Shown here: piece after piece, positions 7,267 to 15,256 of the stretch | Layout of the letters: the number at the start of each line of letters is the position of its first letter | Numbering within the stretch: position 1 is the first letter of the stretch | DNA from: JBBQWR01 sp038210495 | Lineage (GTDB): Bacteria; Planctomycetota; Planctomycetia; Pirellulales; DATAWG01 | Direction of reading: 5' to 3' | Assembly: GCA_038210495.1 (NCBI GenBank) | Contig: JBBQWR010000001.1 | Span: 1 to 64,000 of the forward strand | DNA: 64,000 nucleotides | Notes under the pieces: model-generated | The model's database searches: none | What the model saw: the letters and a program-made list of their open reading frames with translations, nothing else | Told to the model about the DNA's origin: nothing | Position numbers and translations under genes: made by a program

Positions 7267-7986
7267 ATGACCAGCTACATCGCCTATTATCGAGTCTCGA
7301 CCCAAAAACAAGGACGTTCTGGCCTTGGGTTGGAAGCCCAAACGGCTAACGTCGCTCAGACGGTCGCTCAACGGGGCGGCATCATCCTTGCCGCTTACGA
7401 GGAAATCGAGACCGGCACTGGAAAGCGGACGCGGCCAGAGTTGACCAAGGCTCTGGCCCACGCCAAACGGGCCAAGGCGGTTCTGGTGATCGCAAAGCTT
7501 GACCGGTTGGCTCGCAACGTCGCCTTCATTTCGGATCTGATGGAGTCGGCCGTCCCATTTATATGTTGTGACGTGCCGTCGGCGACGCCGTTCACCATCC
7601 ACATCTTGGCCGCGGTTGCGGAGGAGGAGGCCCGAATGATTAGCAAGCGAACGCGGGAGGCGCTGGCTGCCAGAAAGGCGCGGGGACTGCCGCTGGGCGC
7701 CGCTGATCCGCGGTGCAAGTCAATCATGGAAATCACGGGCGCTTGGGGCAACGGACAACAGCTTGGTTCGCAGAAGAACCGAGAAGCAGCCCGTCAAGCA
7801 GTGGCAGACTTGGTGCCGATCGTCAAAAGCCTCAAGTCGCAGGGGCAGTCGCTACGGCAGATTGCCGCTCGGCTGAATCTTTTGAATCACCGCACGCGGA
7901 CGGGCAAACTCTGGAATCAGACGCAAGTCAAGCGTGTGCTGGATCGGGCCTTGGTCGAGTTGCGACCGCCGGCGGCGAGTGCCTGA
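7267..7986 (+). CDS. Serine recombinase (resolvase/invertase family)
   Basis: 239 residues. The N-terminal catalytic domain begins MTSYIAYYRVSTQKQG, with Ser11 as the expected nucleophile. Further family signatures are GLGLEAQ and the arginine-bearing LVIAKLDRLARN, followed by AAVAEEEARMISKRTREAL. The C-terminal part (LRQIAARLNLLNHRTRTGKLWNQTQVKRVL) matches the HTH seen in small resolvases and Tn-type invertases rather than large phage integrases. It could resolve multimers, invert DNA or be cargo. It sits between the replication gene and the cargo genes, far from both att sites, so the tyrosine integrase is the likelier integration enzyme. Confidence 0.9.
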   Translation: MTSYIAYYRVSTQKQGRSGLGLEAQTANVAQTVAQRGGIILAAYEEIETGTGKRTRPELTKALAHAKRAKAVLVIAKLDRLARNVAFISDLMESAVPFICCDVPSATPFTIHILAAVAEEEARMISKRTREALAARKARGLPLGAADPRCKSIMEITGAWGNGQQLGSQKNREAARQAVADLVPIVKSLKSQGQSLRQIAARLNLLNHRTRTGKLWNQTQVKRVLDRALVELRPPAASA

Positions 7987-8005
7987 GGAATCCCCGGATA
8001 CAGCA

Positions 8006-8039
8006 ACGCCCCGATGGTGAGTCGGGGCGTTTGCGTTTT
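8006..8039 (+). terminator. Rho-independent terminator after serine recombinase
   Basis: ACGCCCCGA (8006-8014) pairs perfectly with TCGGGGCGT (8022-8030) across a 7-base loop, followed by TTGCGTTTTC. It lies 20 bases after the recombinase stop and between convergent genes, so it may serve both. Confidence 0.75.
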
Positions 8040-8470
8040 CACTCGGCGTCCTGCTTGCCGTGGAATCGGTTGAGTGCGCCCTGTACGAGCGACCGCCAGC
8101 CCTCGCTTTCGCAAATGTCGTCGTTATCGCTGACGTGCTGGCTGTATTCCTTGGCGAACTGTCGGCAGAACTCGACGGTCAGTCGGGCATCGTTCGCTTT
8201 GATCTCGGCCAAGCCATTGAGGCTGTCAGCGATTTCGGCCCTCGTGAGGGAGAGGACGGTGAAGGATTGAGCCGGGTCGATGGCACCGGCGAGCAGGTTT
8301 TCCTGTTTCCAGTGCCACAACTCCATGCGGGCTTCGCCGGGGTCGCAGTCGATGCCGAGTGAGTCAGCGACGTAGGACTCGACATCCTGCTCGTCCATTT
8401 CGTCGGGTGTGAATCCGCCGCTCCAAGTCCGGTAGTGTTCACGGAGGGCTGTGATTTGTTCGGGGGTCAT
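8039..8470 (-). CDS. Hypothetical acidic protein (143 aa), element B
   Basis: Begins MTPEQITALREHYRTWSGG at 8470 with GGAG seven bases upstream. The protein is acidic and soluble, with a regular helical second half (TRAEIADSLNGLAEIKANDARLTVEFCRQFAKEY). No catalytic motif is recognised. It is convergent with the serine recombinase and shares the hairpin at 8006-8030 as its likely terminator. It is possibly an accessory or anti-defence gene, but nothing in the sequence proves this. Confidence 0.65.
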   Translation of the reverse strand: MTPEQITALREHYRTWSGGFTPDEMDEQDVESYVADSLGIDCDPGEARMELWHWKQENLLAGAIDPAQSFTVLSLTRAEIADSLNGLAEIKANDARLTVEFCRQFAKEYSQHVSDNDDICESEGWRSLVQGALNRFHGKQDAE

Positions 8471-8636
8471 GGTGTTCTCCTGGTCTTGGGTTCGGTGTGG
8501 CGGCAAGGCTTGCCGTCTACCCAAAATTGGAAATCAGGAAAACCGGTTCAACAATTTGTACGAGCGTTTATTGCGGCATCCTCGCATGGGGATTTGGGGC
8601 AAAAATCCCAGAATGGGGAATGGCAATCGGCTCGAT

Positions 8637-9731
8637 TCAACGGCTGCGTCTTGTTGCCAGTGCAATGCCCAAGAATCCGACCAGAGCCAACGCGATACTC
8701 GACGGCTCCGGAACTGGCGTCAGCAGGAAAGCATGTTCGCCTGCTGGAACATAGCCGGTGCCGACGATCTGGCCGCTGCTGTTGATGGCCTCGGCGGTGA
8801 GTAATGTCCATCCTGCGCCGGACGTGTCGAGGAGATTATTCAAGTCGTACATCGTGCCGCTGATGTCGAGGAACGCACGGCTGTTGTTGCTAAAGCTGCT
8901 GGTGGTGTCAGCACGTCCCACGATCCAGCCGTTGTCGTTGATTCCATAGGCATCGCTGTAGCCAAGACCGAAGCTGCCGAGATCGGTCATCGTTCCGTTG
9001 CTGTAGAGGAATGCGTGATTGAGGCCGCTCGGATAATCCTGGGAAAAACCAACGATCTCGTCGCTGCTGTTGATCCCATAGCCGACGCTCGTGTTCCAGC
9101 CGTGTAGTGTTCCGATGTCGGTCATCGTCCCGTTGCTGTAAAGAAACGCGTGGTATGGCGCGTTGAGGGCGGTCGCCGCTCCGCCGGCGATGTGACCAAT
9201 ACCGTTGATTGCGTAGGCGGCGCTTGTCGTTCCACCCAATGCACCAAGGCCAGTCATCGTCCCATTGTTGTACAGAAATGCCTCTGGATTGTTGCTTGGG
9301 CCAGAGTAGCCGACGATCTGGCCGCTGTTGTTTATCGCGAATGCAACACTGCCGATTTGGCCGGGCAAGGCTCCGATGTTTGCCATCGTATTGTTGGAGT
9401 CTCGAAAGGCATAGGAGCTAGTTGCATCTGGGCTCGAATAGCCGACGATGACGCCGCTGTTGTTGATGCCTTGGGCCTGGCTGAATGTGCCGCCTAGCGT
9501 TCCGAGATCGGTTTCAGAGCCTCCGCTGTAGAGGAAGGCGTGATCTTGTCCGCCGGTGTCGCCCATCCCGACGACTTGGCCGTTGTCGTTCATCGCGAAT
9601 GCGAGGCTATTCACTCCGCTGGGCAGAGTTCCAAGGTCGGTGACGCGGTAAATCGGCGCTGCTTGAAGATGTGCGGCGCCAATGGAAAAGAGGACGAACA
9701 GTGCGCCCGAAACACGGTAGAGGATTTTCAT
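8637..9731 (-). CDS. Secreted HAF-repeat protein with PEP-CTERM anchor
   Basis: 364 residues from the ATG at 9731 with AAGGAG seven bases upstream. An N-terminal signal peptide (VSGALFVLFSIGAAHLQA) is followed by about seven imperfect repeats of 40-45 residues with the pattern GINxxGxIVGYS...HAFLYSNGTMTDLGTLGG, i.e. HAF repeats that stack into a beta-propeller-like or solenoid fold. The C-terminus VPEPSSIALALVGFLGIALA then RRSR is a PEP-CTERM sorting signal, processed by an exosortase at the inner membrane. It is an extracellular or surface protein carried as cargo on element B. No exosortase is in the window. Confidence 0.85.
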   Translation of the reverse strand: MKILYRVSGALFVLFSIGAAHLQAAPIYRVTDLGTLPSGVNSLAFAMNDNGQVVGMGDTGGQDHAFLYSGGSETDLGTLGGTFSQAQGINNSGVIVGYSSPDATSSYAFRDSNNTMANIGALPGQIGSVAFAINNSGQIVGYSGPSNNPEAFLYNNGTMTGLGALGGTTSAAYAINGIGHIAGGAATALNAPYHAFLYSNGTMTDIGTLHGWNTSVGYGINSSDEIVGFSQDYPSGLNHAFLYSNGTMTDLGSFGLGYSDAYGINDNGWIVGRADTTSSFSNNSRAFLDISGTMYDLNNLLDTSGAGWTLLTAEAINSSGQIVGTGYVPAGEHAFLLTPVPEPSSIALALVGFLGIALATRRSR

Positions 9732-10048
9732 TAGCGGCTCCTTAGGCGGTTCACGGTGGTAGCGGCAGCGGTGGGGCCGAGTTTCCCGTGTAGCGGGCAG
9801 CCTAGTCCTCCAAATGTTGGGCGTCAAGAGTTCTGCCGCGGAACCATCGTTCTGCCCCTTGCAAACCGGGCGCAGAAGGCGTCGTTTAGCCGGCATTCGG
9901 TGAAACCGATCTTGCCTGCCCTCGGTTTCCGTGGCGACCTTGACCGCCGACTTTTGCCTTCCCGTCGAATCGGATATGCTTGCAGACTACCAGCCTATCA
10001 ATCCAAGCCATTTGTCAAAAAGAGCTTGGCCCCCTCGACGGCGCCGCC
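9732..10048. other. Divergent intergenic region
   Basis: Lies between the HAF/PEP-CTERM gene (minus) and the PLD-SNF2 helicase gene (plus), so it should hold promoters for both. I see no clear consensus boxes. A TTG at 9980 could extend the helicase by 23 residues but lacks a ribosome binding site. Confidence 0.4.
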
Positions 10049-13000
10049 ATGCCTCGCATTTTCGACAACATCGAGCAGAAGTTACTCCCCGCGCTAGCGG
10101 AGACGCTGGCGCGAGCGGATCGGGCAGATTTTTGCGTTGGCTACTTCAACCTCCGCGGCTGGAAGCAGATCGACGAACACATCGAGCGTTGGTCGGGCGC
10201 TCCCGACCACTGCTGCCGGCTGCTAGTCGGAATGCAGCGACTCCCGCAAGAAGAATTACGGGATGCCCTTAGCATCCTGCGGTCTGACGAAGCAATCGAC
10301 ACTCAGACCGCCATCAGGCTGAAGAAGAAGCTGGCCGAAGAGTTTCGCGATCAACTGACAATCGGTGCCCCGACTAACCAAGACGAGAGTGGGCTGCGTC
10401 GGCTCGCTGCACAGATTCGCGCCAAGAAGGTCATCGTCAAACTCTACTTGCGGCACCCGTTGCACGCCAAGCTTTATTTGCTCTTCCGGCCCGACCCAAT
10501 CTGCCCGACGGTCGGCTACTTGGGGAGCAGCAATCTCACTTTCGCCGGTCTCTGCAATCAGGGGGAACTCAACGTCGATGTCGTTGACCATGACGCCGCC
10601 CAAAAACTGGCCCGTTGGTTCGACGAGCGTTGGAACGACCGTTGGTGCCTGGACATTTCCGCTGAGCTTGAGCAGATCATCCACGAGAGTTGGGCACGGG
10701 AAGAAGCCCTGCCACCCTACCACATCTATCTCAAAATGGCCTACCACCTGTCGCAGGAAGCACGGGCTGGCCTAGCCGAATTCCGCATCCCGCGAGACTT
10801 CGGCAATACGCTCTTTGAATTCCAAAAGGCCGCGGTCAAGATCGCGGCGCACCACCTCAACAAACGCAAGGGCGTGCTAATTGGCGATGTCGTTGGGCTG
10901 GGCAAGACCCTCATGGCGACCGCCGTCGCCCGCATCTTCGAGGACGACCATGATCTAGAAACGCTGATCCTCTGCCCCAAGAACCTTGTCTCCATGTGGG
11001 AAGACTACCGCACGACGTACCGGCTGCGGGGGAAAGTGCTTTCCATCAGTAAAGTCGCCAAGGAACTCCCCAAGCTTCGCCGCTACCGGCTCGTGCTAAT
11101 CGACGAGAGCCATAATCTCCGCAACCGCGAGGGAAAACGCTATCGAGCGATTCAGGAGTACATCCGCGAGAACGAGAGCCGAGTCATCCTGTTGTCGGCC
11201 ACGCCGTACAACAAAACCTACATCGACCTCTCCAACCAACTTCGGCTGTTCATTCCTGAAGACCAGGACGTGGGAATCCGCCCCGAGGCGCTCATCCGCG
11301 AAATCACCGAGACCGAATTCATTCGCCGCCACCAGTGCCCCGTTCGTTCGTTGGCCGCCTTTGAGAAGAGCCAGTACGCCGACGACTGGCGGGAACTCAT
11401 GCGGCTCTACCTTGTCCGCCGCACTCGCAGCTTCATCCAAGACAACTACGCCGAAACCGACCCGACCAACGGCCGCAAGTATCTCACGTTCGCCGACGGC
11501 ACCCGTTCGTATTTCCCGACCCGCGAGCCCAAGACCGTCAAATTCAAAATCGACGACGACGATCCCCGTGACCAGTACGCCTTGCTCTACTCGCCGGCCA
11601 TCGTGGACGCAATCAATCACTTGAACCTGCCCCGCTACGGGCTGGGCAACTACGTCCGCGAAACGCCCCACGACCCTCCGACCGCCGCGGAGGCGAAGAT
11701 CCTCAACGACTTGTCGCGAGCCGGCAAACGCTTAATGGGATTCTGCCGCACGAATCTGTTCAAGCGGCTGGAAAGCAGCGGGCAGGCGTTCATTCTGTCC
11801 GTCGAGCGGCACATTCTCCGCAACCACGTCTACCTCCACGGCATCGACCAGGGGGAACCAGTCCCCATCGGCACCCAAGACGCCACGCTCCTCGACGCCC
11901 GCGTCAATGACACCGACTCGGATCTGTTCACCGACGACGAGGAGAACGGCAACGGCGACCCGGCCGCCAATCCAAACACGCTTCGCACGGAAGCTGATTT
12001 CCGGCGACGTGCGGCCGAGGTCTACGCCGACTATGCCGTTCACCAGAAGCGGTTCCGCTGGCTTGCCCCAGGTCGGTTCCTCGACCAGTTGGCCAAAGAC
12101 CTTCGCGAGGATAACGCGTTGCTCCTCTCCATTCTCACAAAATGCGGCGATTGGGACGCCGCCCGCGACGAGAAGCTCAACAAACTTGCCGCGTTGATCA
12201 CGCGGAAGCACCCCAACGAAAAAGTGATCGTCTTTTCGCAATTTGCCGACACTGTGGACTATTTAGCCGGCCAGTTGGCGGCTCGCGGCGTGCGGCGCGT
12301 GTCCGGCGTGACCGGCGACACCGAAGACCCGACCAAACTCGCGTGGCGATTCAGTCCCGAAAGCAATCGCAAACGGGACGAAGTCCCGTCGGAAAGCGAA
12401 CTCAACGTCCTCGTCGCTACCGACGTGCTGAGCGAAGGTCAAAACCTTCAAGACGGCGCCATCGTCGTCAACTTCGATCTTCCGTGGGCGATCATCCGCC
12501 TCATTCAGCGGGCAGGCCGCGTGGATCGCATCGGCCAGAAATCCGACACGATCCGCTGCTACTCGTTTCTTCCCGCCGACGGCGTGGAGCGAATCATTCG
12601 GCTCCGTGCCCGCGTCCGGCAGCGGCTTCACGAAAACGCCGAAGTCGTCGGCACCGACGAGGCGTTTTTTGAAGATGACCGCAACGACCGCGTCGTGCGA
12701 GATTTATTCACTGAAAAAGCTGGCATCCTCGACGGCGACGCTGATACCGAAGTCGATCTCGGCTCCTATGCTTTCCAGATTTGGAAGAACGCGATCGACG
12801 CCGACCCCGCGTTGCTGAAAGCGATCCCCGACTTGCCGAACGTCGTCTATTCGACGAAGCTCCACGAGGCCACCGACCGGACACCCGAAGGCGTTTTGGT
12901 CTACGTCCGTACCGCCGAGGGCAACGACGCTTTGGCGTGGGTTGATCGCCAGGGACGCCCGATCACCGAATCGCAGTACGCGATTCTCAAAGCCGCTGAA

Positions 13001-13414
13001 TGTACGCCGAACACGCCCGCCATGCCGAAGCTCGATGGCCACCACGACCTGGTTCGCAGCGGCGTGCAACATATCGCCGCCGAAGAGAAAACCGTCGGCG
13101 GGCAGCTTGGCCGTCCGTCCGGCGCCCGCTTCCGCGCCTACGAACGGCTCAAACGCTACGCTGAGGAAGTCAAGGACACCCTGTTCGACAGCCAGGAACT
13201 CCATCGAGCCATTGACGACATTTACAACTTCCCGCTCCGCCAAGTCGCCACCGACACGCTCAACCGCCAACTCCGCAGCGGCATCAGCGACGAAGATCTG
13301 GCGTCCCGCGTCGTCGAACTCCGCGAGGAAGGCCGGCTGTGTATTATCCACCAAGAAGAGGAAGCCCACGAACCCCGAATCATTTGCTCGCTTGGCTTGC
13401 GAGCCAGTTCCTAG
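10049..13414 (+). CDS. PLD-domain SNF2-family helicase, probable phage-defence protein
   Basis: 1121 residues. The N-terminal phospholipase D-like domain carries H139-x-K141 (HPLHAKLYLLF) and GSSNLT about 18 residues later, the HxK(x)nN core of PLD nucleases. A SNF2/HepA-type superfamily 2 helicase follows: Walker A DVVGLGKT (280-287), DESH (352-355), motif III LLSATP, and a C-terminal RecA lobe with VIVFSQFADTVDYL, ATDVLSEGQNLQ and QRAGRVDRIGQ. Fusions of this type are found with Eco57I-like methylases in restriction-like defence loci, and the next gene is the start of such a methylase. No strong Shine-Dalgarno is present; the ATG at 10049 is preferred over a TTG at 9980. ATPase motifs look intact, so the protein may still be active although its partner is broken. 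Confidence 0.85.
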   Translation: MPRIFDNIEQKLLPALAETLARADRADFCVGYFNLRGWKQIDEHIERWSGAPDHCCRLLVGMQRLPQEELRDALSILRSDEAIDTQTAIRLKKKLAEEFRDQLTIGAPTNQDESGLRRLAAQIRAKKVIVKLYLRHPLHAKLYLLFRPDPICPTVGYLGSSNLTFAGLCNQGELNVDVVDHDAAQKLARWFDERWNDRWCLDISAELEQIIHESWAREEALPPYHIYLKMAYHLSQEARAGLAEFRIPRDFGNTLFEFQKAAVKIAAHHLNKRKGVLIGDVVGLGKTLMATAVARIFEDDHDLETLILCPKNLVSMWEDYRTTYRLRGKVLSISKVAKELPKLRRYRLVLIDESHNLRNREGKRYRAIQEYIRENESRVILLSATPYNKTYIDLSNQLRLFIPEDQDVGIRPEALIREITETEFIRRHQCPVRSLAAFEKSQYADDWRELMRLYLVRRTRSFIQDNYAETDPTNGRKYLTFADGTRSYFPTREPKTVKFKIDDDDPRDQYALLYSPAIVDAINHLNLPRYGLGNYVRETPHDPPTAAEAKILNDLSRAGKRLMGFCRTNLFKRLESSGQAFILSVERHILRNHVYLHGIDQGEPVPIGTQDATLLDARVNDTDSDLFTDDEENGNGDPAANPNTLRTEADFRRRAAEVYADYAVHQKRFRWLAPGRFLDQLAKDLREDNALLLSILTKCGDWDAARDEKLNKLAALITRKHPNEKVIVFSQFADTVDYLAGQLAARGVRRVSGVTGDTEDPTKLAWRFSPESNRKRDEVPSESELNVLVATDVLSEGQNLQDGAIVVNFDLPWAIIRLIQRAGRVDRIGQKSDTIRCYSFLPADGVERIIRLRARVRQRLHENAEVVGTDEAFFEDDRNDRVVRDLFTEKAGILDGDADTEVDLGSYAFQIWKNAIDADPALLKAIPDLPNVVYSTKLHEATDRTPEGVLVYVRTAEGNDALAWVDRQGRPITESQYAILKAAECTPNTPAMPKLDGHHDLVRSGVQHIAAEEKTVGGQLGRPSGARFRAYERLKRYAEEVKDTLFDSQELHRAIDDIYNFPLRQVATDTLNRQLRSGISDEDLASRVVELREEGRLCIIHQEEEAHEPRIICSLGLRASS

Positions 13415-13426
13415 ACCGCACCTGCT

Positions 13427-13792
13427 ATGGCCATCGACTTCAACCGCTTACGCGACTGCCTGAAACAGTTTGACTTCCACAAACTCTTCGTCAGCGAACT
13501 CGGCTGGTCGCAGCCGACCAGCAGCCAGGACGTGCCGTTCACTGTCAATGAAGCCAATTTCGTCCGCCGGCAAATCGCCCAACTGGCCGGCGTCGTCGTG
13601 TTTGAAGTAACAGCCGACGACGGCAGGATTCCAAACGCCAAGTTCCGGGCAGCCGTCCACAAGGAAATCGCCAAGCAGCACCATGAAAACGTGCTGCTAT
13701 TCGTCGATCTCGGCCGCACCCAGAGCCTGTGGTATTGGGTCAAACGACAAAACTCCAAGACGTTTCCCCGCGACCATTTGTTTGTCAAAGGG
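13427..13792 (+). pseudogene. Truncated Eco57I-type restriction-modification methylase (N-terminal 122 aa only)
   Basis: Begins MAIDFNRLRDCLKQFDFHKL, 13 bases after the helicase stop, and matches the N-terminal region of large (over 1000 aa) Eco57I-type methylase-restriction proteins usually encoded after PLD-SNF2 helicases. Landmarks are FVSELGWSQP, VVFEVTADDGRIPNAKFRAAVHKEI and LLFVDLGRTQSLWYWVKR. Family resemblance stops at FVKG (13792). The frame then runs 31 codons to a stop at 13885 through sequence antisense to the opposite gene. The methyltransferase and target-recognition domains are missing, so modification cannot occur from this gene. Confidence 0.75.
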
Positions 13793-14127
13793 CACTTTGT
13801 CGGGTATTTCGGCAAGCCAGTGCAATCGCGCCACAGCTTTCTGAGCGCCGTGGCCACCATCGCTAGGAAATGGTCGTCGCGTTGAATCAGGTTGATCGTC
13901 GCTAGCCGCTTTGCGTCTGTGGTCGAATCGGTGATCCATTGCCCTTCGATTCGCTCAAAGACGATCTCCCCTTCTTTGTCGAGGACCCAATGCGGATGGA
14001 TGCCGGTCAATTCAATCAGTACGTCTTGCTCGCGGTCGTTGATTCCGATTTCGGGCTGGGTGGAATCGTAGACGCTGAATGCGAAGCGAATCAGTTCTTC
14101 GAGTTTCGCACGTTTCTGGCGGTTCAT
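13793..14127 (-). pseudogene. Truncated unknown gene, convergent with methylase remnant
   Basis: Begins MNRQKRAKLEELIRFAFSVY at 14127 and reads as natural protein through ELTGIHPHWVLDKEG, TDAKRLATINLIQRDDHF and ATALRKLWRD, up to about 13793. Beyond that point the frame continues only as the antisense of the methylase remnant, to 13411. It is therefore a gene that lost its 3' end at the same breakpoint. Its complete form and function are unknown. Weak ribosome binding site. Confidence 0.55.
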
Positions 14128-14362
14128 GTTACGACGGTAAGTGCGTTTTGTTGGTCGTTGTTACAAGCTAGTTCGTTTTTGCGAAAATTTCTAGCCTTTG
14201 TCGCAAAATATGTATTTCTATGGGTTTGTGGCGACTCTCGGTGGCTATCGGTGCCGTTTTCCCGCGATTTTTTCGGAGGGCATTTCCATGCTCGTAACAC
14301 AGGTAGCTGTATTGGGGCAACGCGGTTGCCTCAAAACAGTCAATTCAACCCTAGAGGTCGCG

Positions 14363-14689
14363 ATGACCAAAGTAACGGGTGTCGTGGCAAGCCCCAAGTT
14401 GCCACAAGGCCGACATGTCGTCGTCCTTGATCGAATCGAGGAGGCTGAGCATCGGAGCTTCGGCCCTGGCTATCGCTGGTTTTTCCGATCACAAGCCGGT
14501 GAAGAGTCGGCCATGTGGACGGGGCAGACCCTCGTGCCTGGAAATGCCCTGCATCGGATGTTCGAGCAATTGAGCGGCGGCAAGCTGGCCACGGGCGCCT
14601 CAGTTGATTCCGACGATTACGTCGGCAAGCAATTCGAGGTCGTCGTCAAGGAGGACGGTCAGGTTGGCAAGATCACGCCGGCTAAGTAA
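14363..14689 (+). CDS. Hypothetical protein (108 aa) upstream of D5 helicase module
   Basis: Begins MTKVTGVVASPKLPQGRHVV with GAGG about five bases upstream. The sequence has a beta-rich pattern (HVVVLDRIEEAEHRSFGPGYRWFFRSQ, then KQFEVVVKEDGQVGKITPA) like a small OB-fold or single-strand-binding-like accessory protein, but I cannot assign a family. It begins the plus-strand run leading to the D5 primase-helicase and is probably a replication accessory. In-frame starts at 14198 and 14288 exist but give implausible N-termini. Confidence 0.6.
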   Translation: MTKVTGVVASPKLPQGRHVVVLDRIEEAEHRSFGPGYRWFFRSQAGEESAMWTGQTLVPGNALHRMFEQLSGGKLATGASVDSDDYVGKQFEVVVKEDGQVGKITPAK

Positions 14690-14709
14690 GCGTGGTTTTG
14701 CGTTCTCAG

Positions 14710-14735
14710 GCCCGGTGGCAATTCCGCCACCGGGC
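14710..14735 (+). terminator. Strong hairpin between two element B genes
   Basis: GCCCGGTGGC (14710-14719) pairs perfectly with GCCACCGGGC (14726-14735) over a 6-base loop, followed by GGTTCCTTTG. The T-tract is weak, so it may be a partial terminator or an RNA processing/stability element that lowers expression of the downstream replication genes. Confidence 0.55.
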
Positions 14736-14760
14736 GGTTCCTTTGTTCTGGAGATTTACA

Positions 14761-15165
14761 ATGACAGATGAAATCGACGATTTGTTGCCGGCTCCCAAAC
14801 CGGCTCCGCGCGGAGGCCGTCCCCATTCGGTGGCGGTCAAATTGAGTCTGATGGCCTGCCCAATTATTGAAGGCTGTTTGGCACGCAAGCCGCCAACGCT
14901 CAAAGAGATGGCCAATCTGGTCGGCGACCGCGTGACCAATAGCGTGGCCACGATTCTCGGTCAGGGCATCGGCGGTGAGAACGGTGCTGGCGGCGCTGGT
15001 CTATGGCGCGATCACACCGGCGCCATTCGTCCCATCCAAGAGAATATCGTACTAATGATGCGATTCGCCAGCCCAACAGATCGGGAAGCGATGTTGAAGC
15101 GAAGGGGAGAAACGCCTCAGGAATTCGCGGCGGCCGTGAGGGCGCTGCCTTGCGCGGCTGGCTAG
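14761..15165 (+). CDS. Hypothetical protein (134 aa), element B replication module
   Basis: Begins MTDEIDDLLPAPKPAPRGGR with GGAG seven bases upstream. After a disordered Pro-rich start, the helical region (KPPTLKEMANLVGDRVTNSVATILGQG) may bind DNA. The C-terminus (PTDREAMLKRRGETPQEFAAAVRALPCAAG) is helical. Unknown family. It sits between the 108-residue protein and the primase-helicase and is probably in the same transcript. Confidence 0.6.
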   Translation: MTDEIDDLLPAPKPAPRGGRPHSVAVKLSLMACPIIEGCLARKPPTLKEMANLVGDRVTNSVATILGQGIGGENGAGGAGLWRDHTGAIRPIQENIVLMMRFASPTDREAMLKRRGETPQEFAAAVRALPCAAG

Positions 15166-15256
15166 CGGAGTGGACGAACGATGGTTGGAACGGTTTGCGG
15201 TCGGTGGCCTCAGCAATGGGGCCACCATCCCTGAATCGTTTGAAAGAGAGGGAGAG

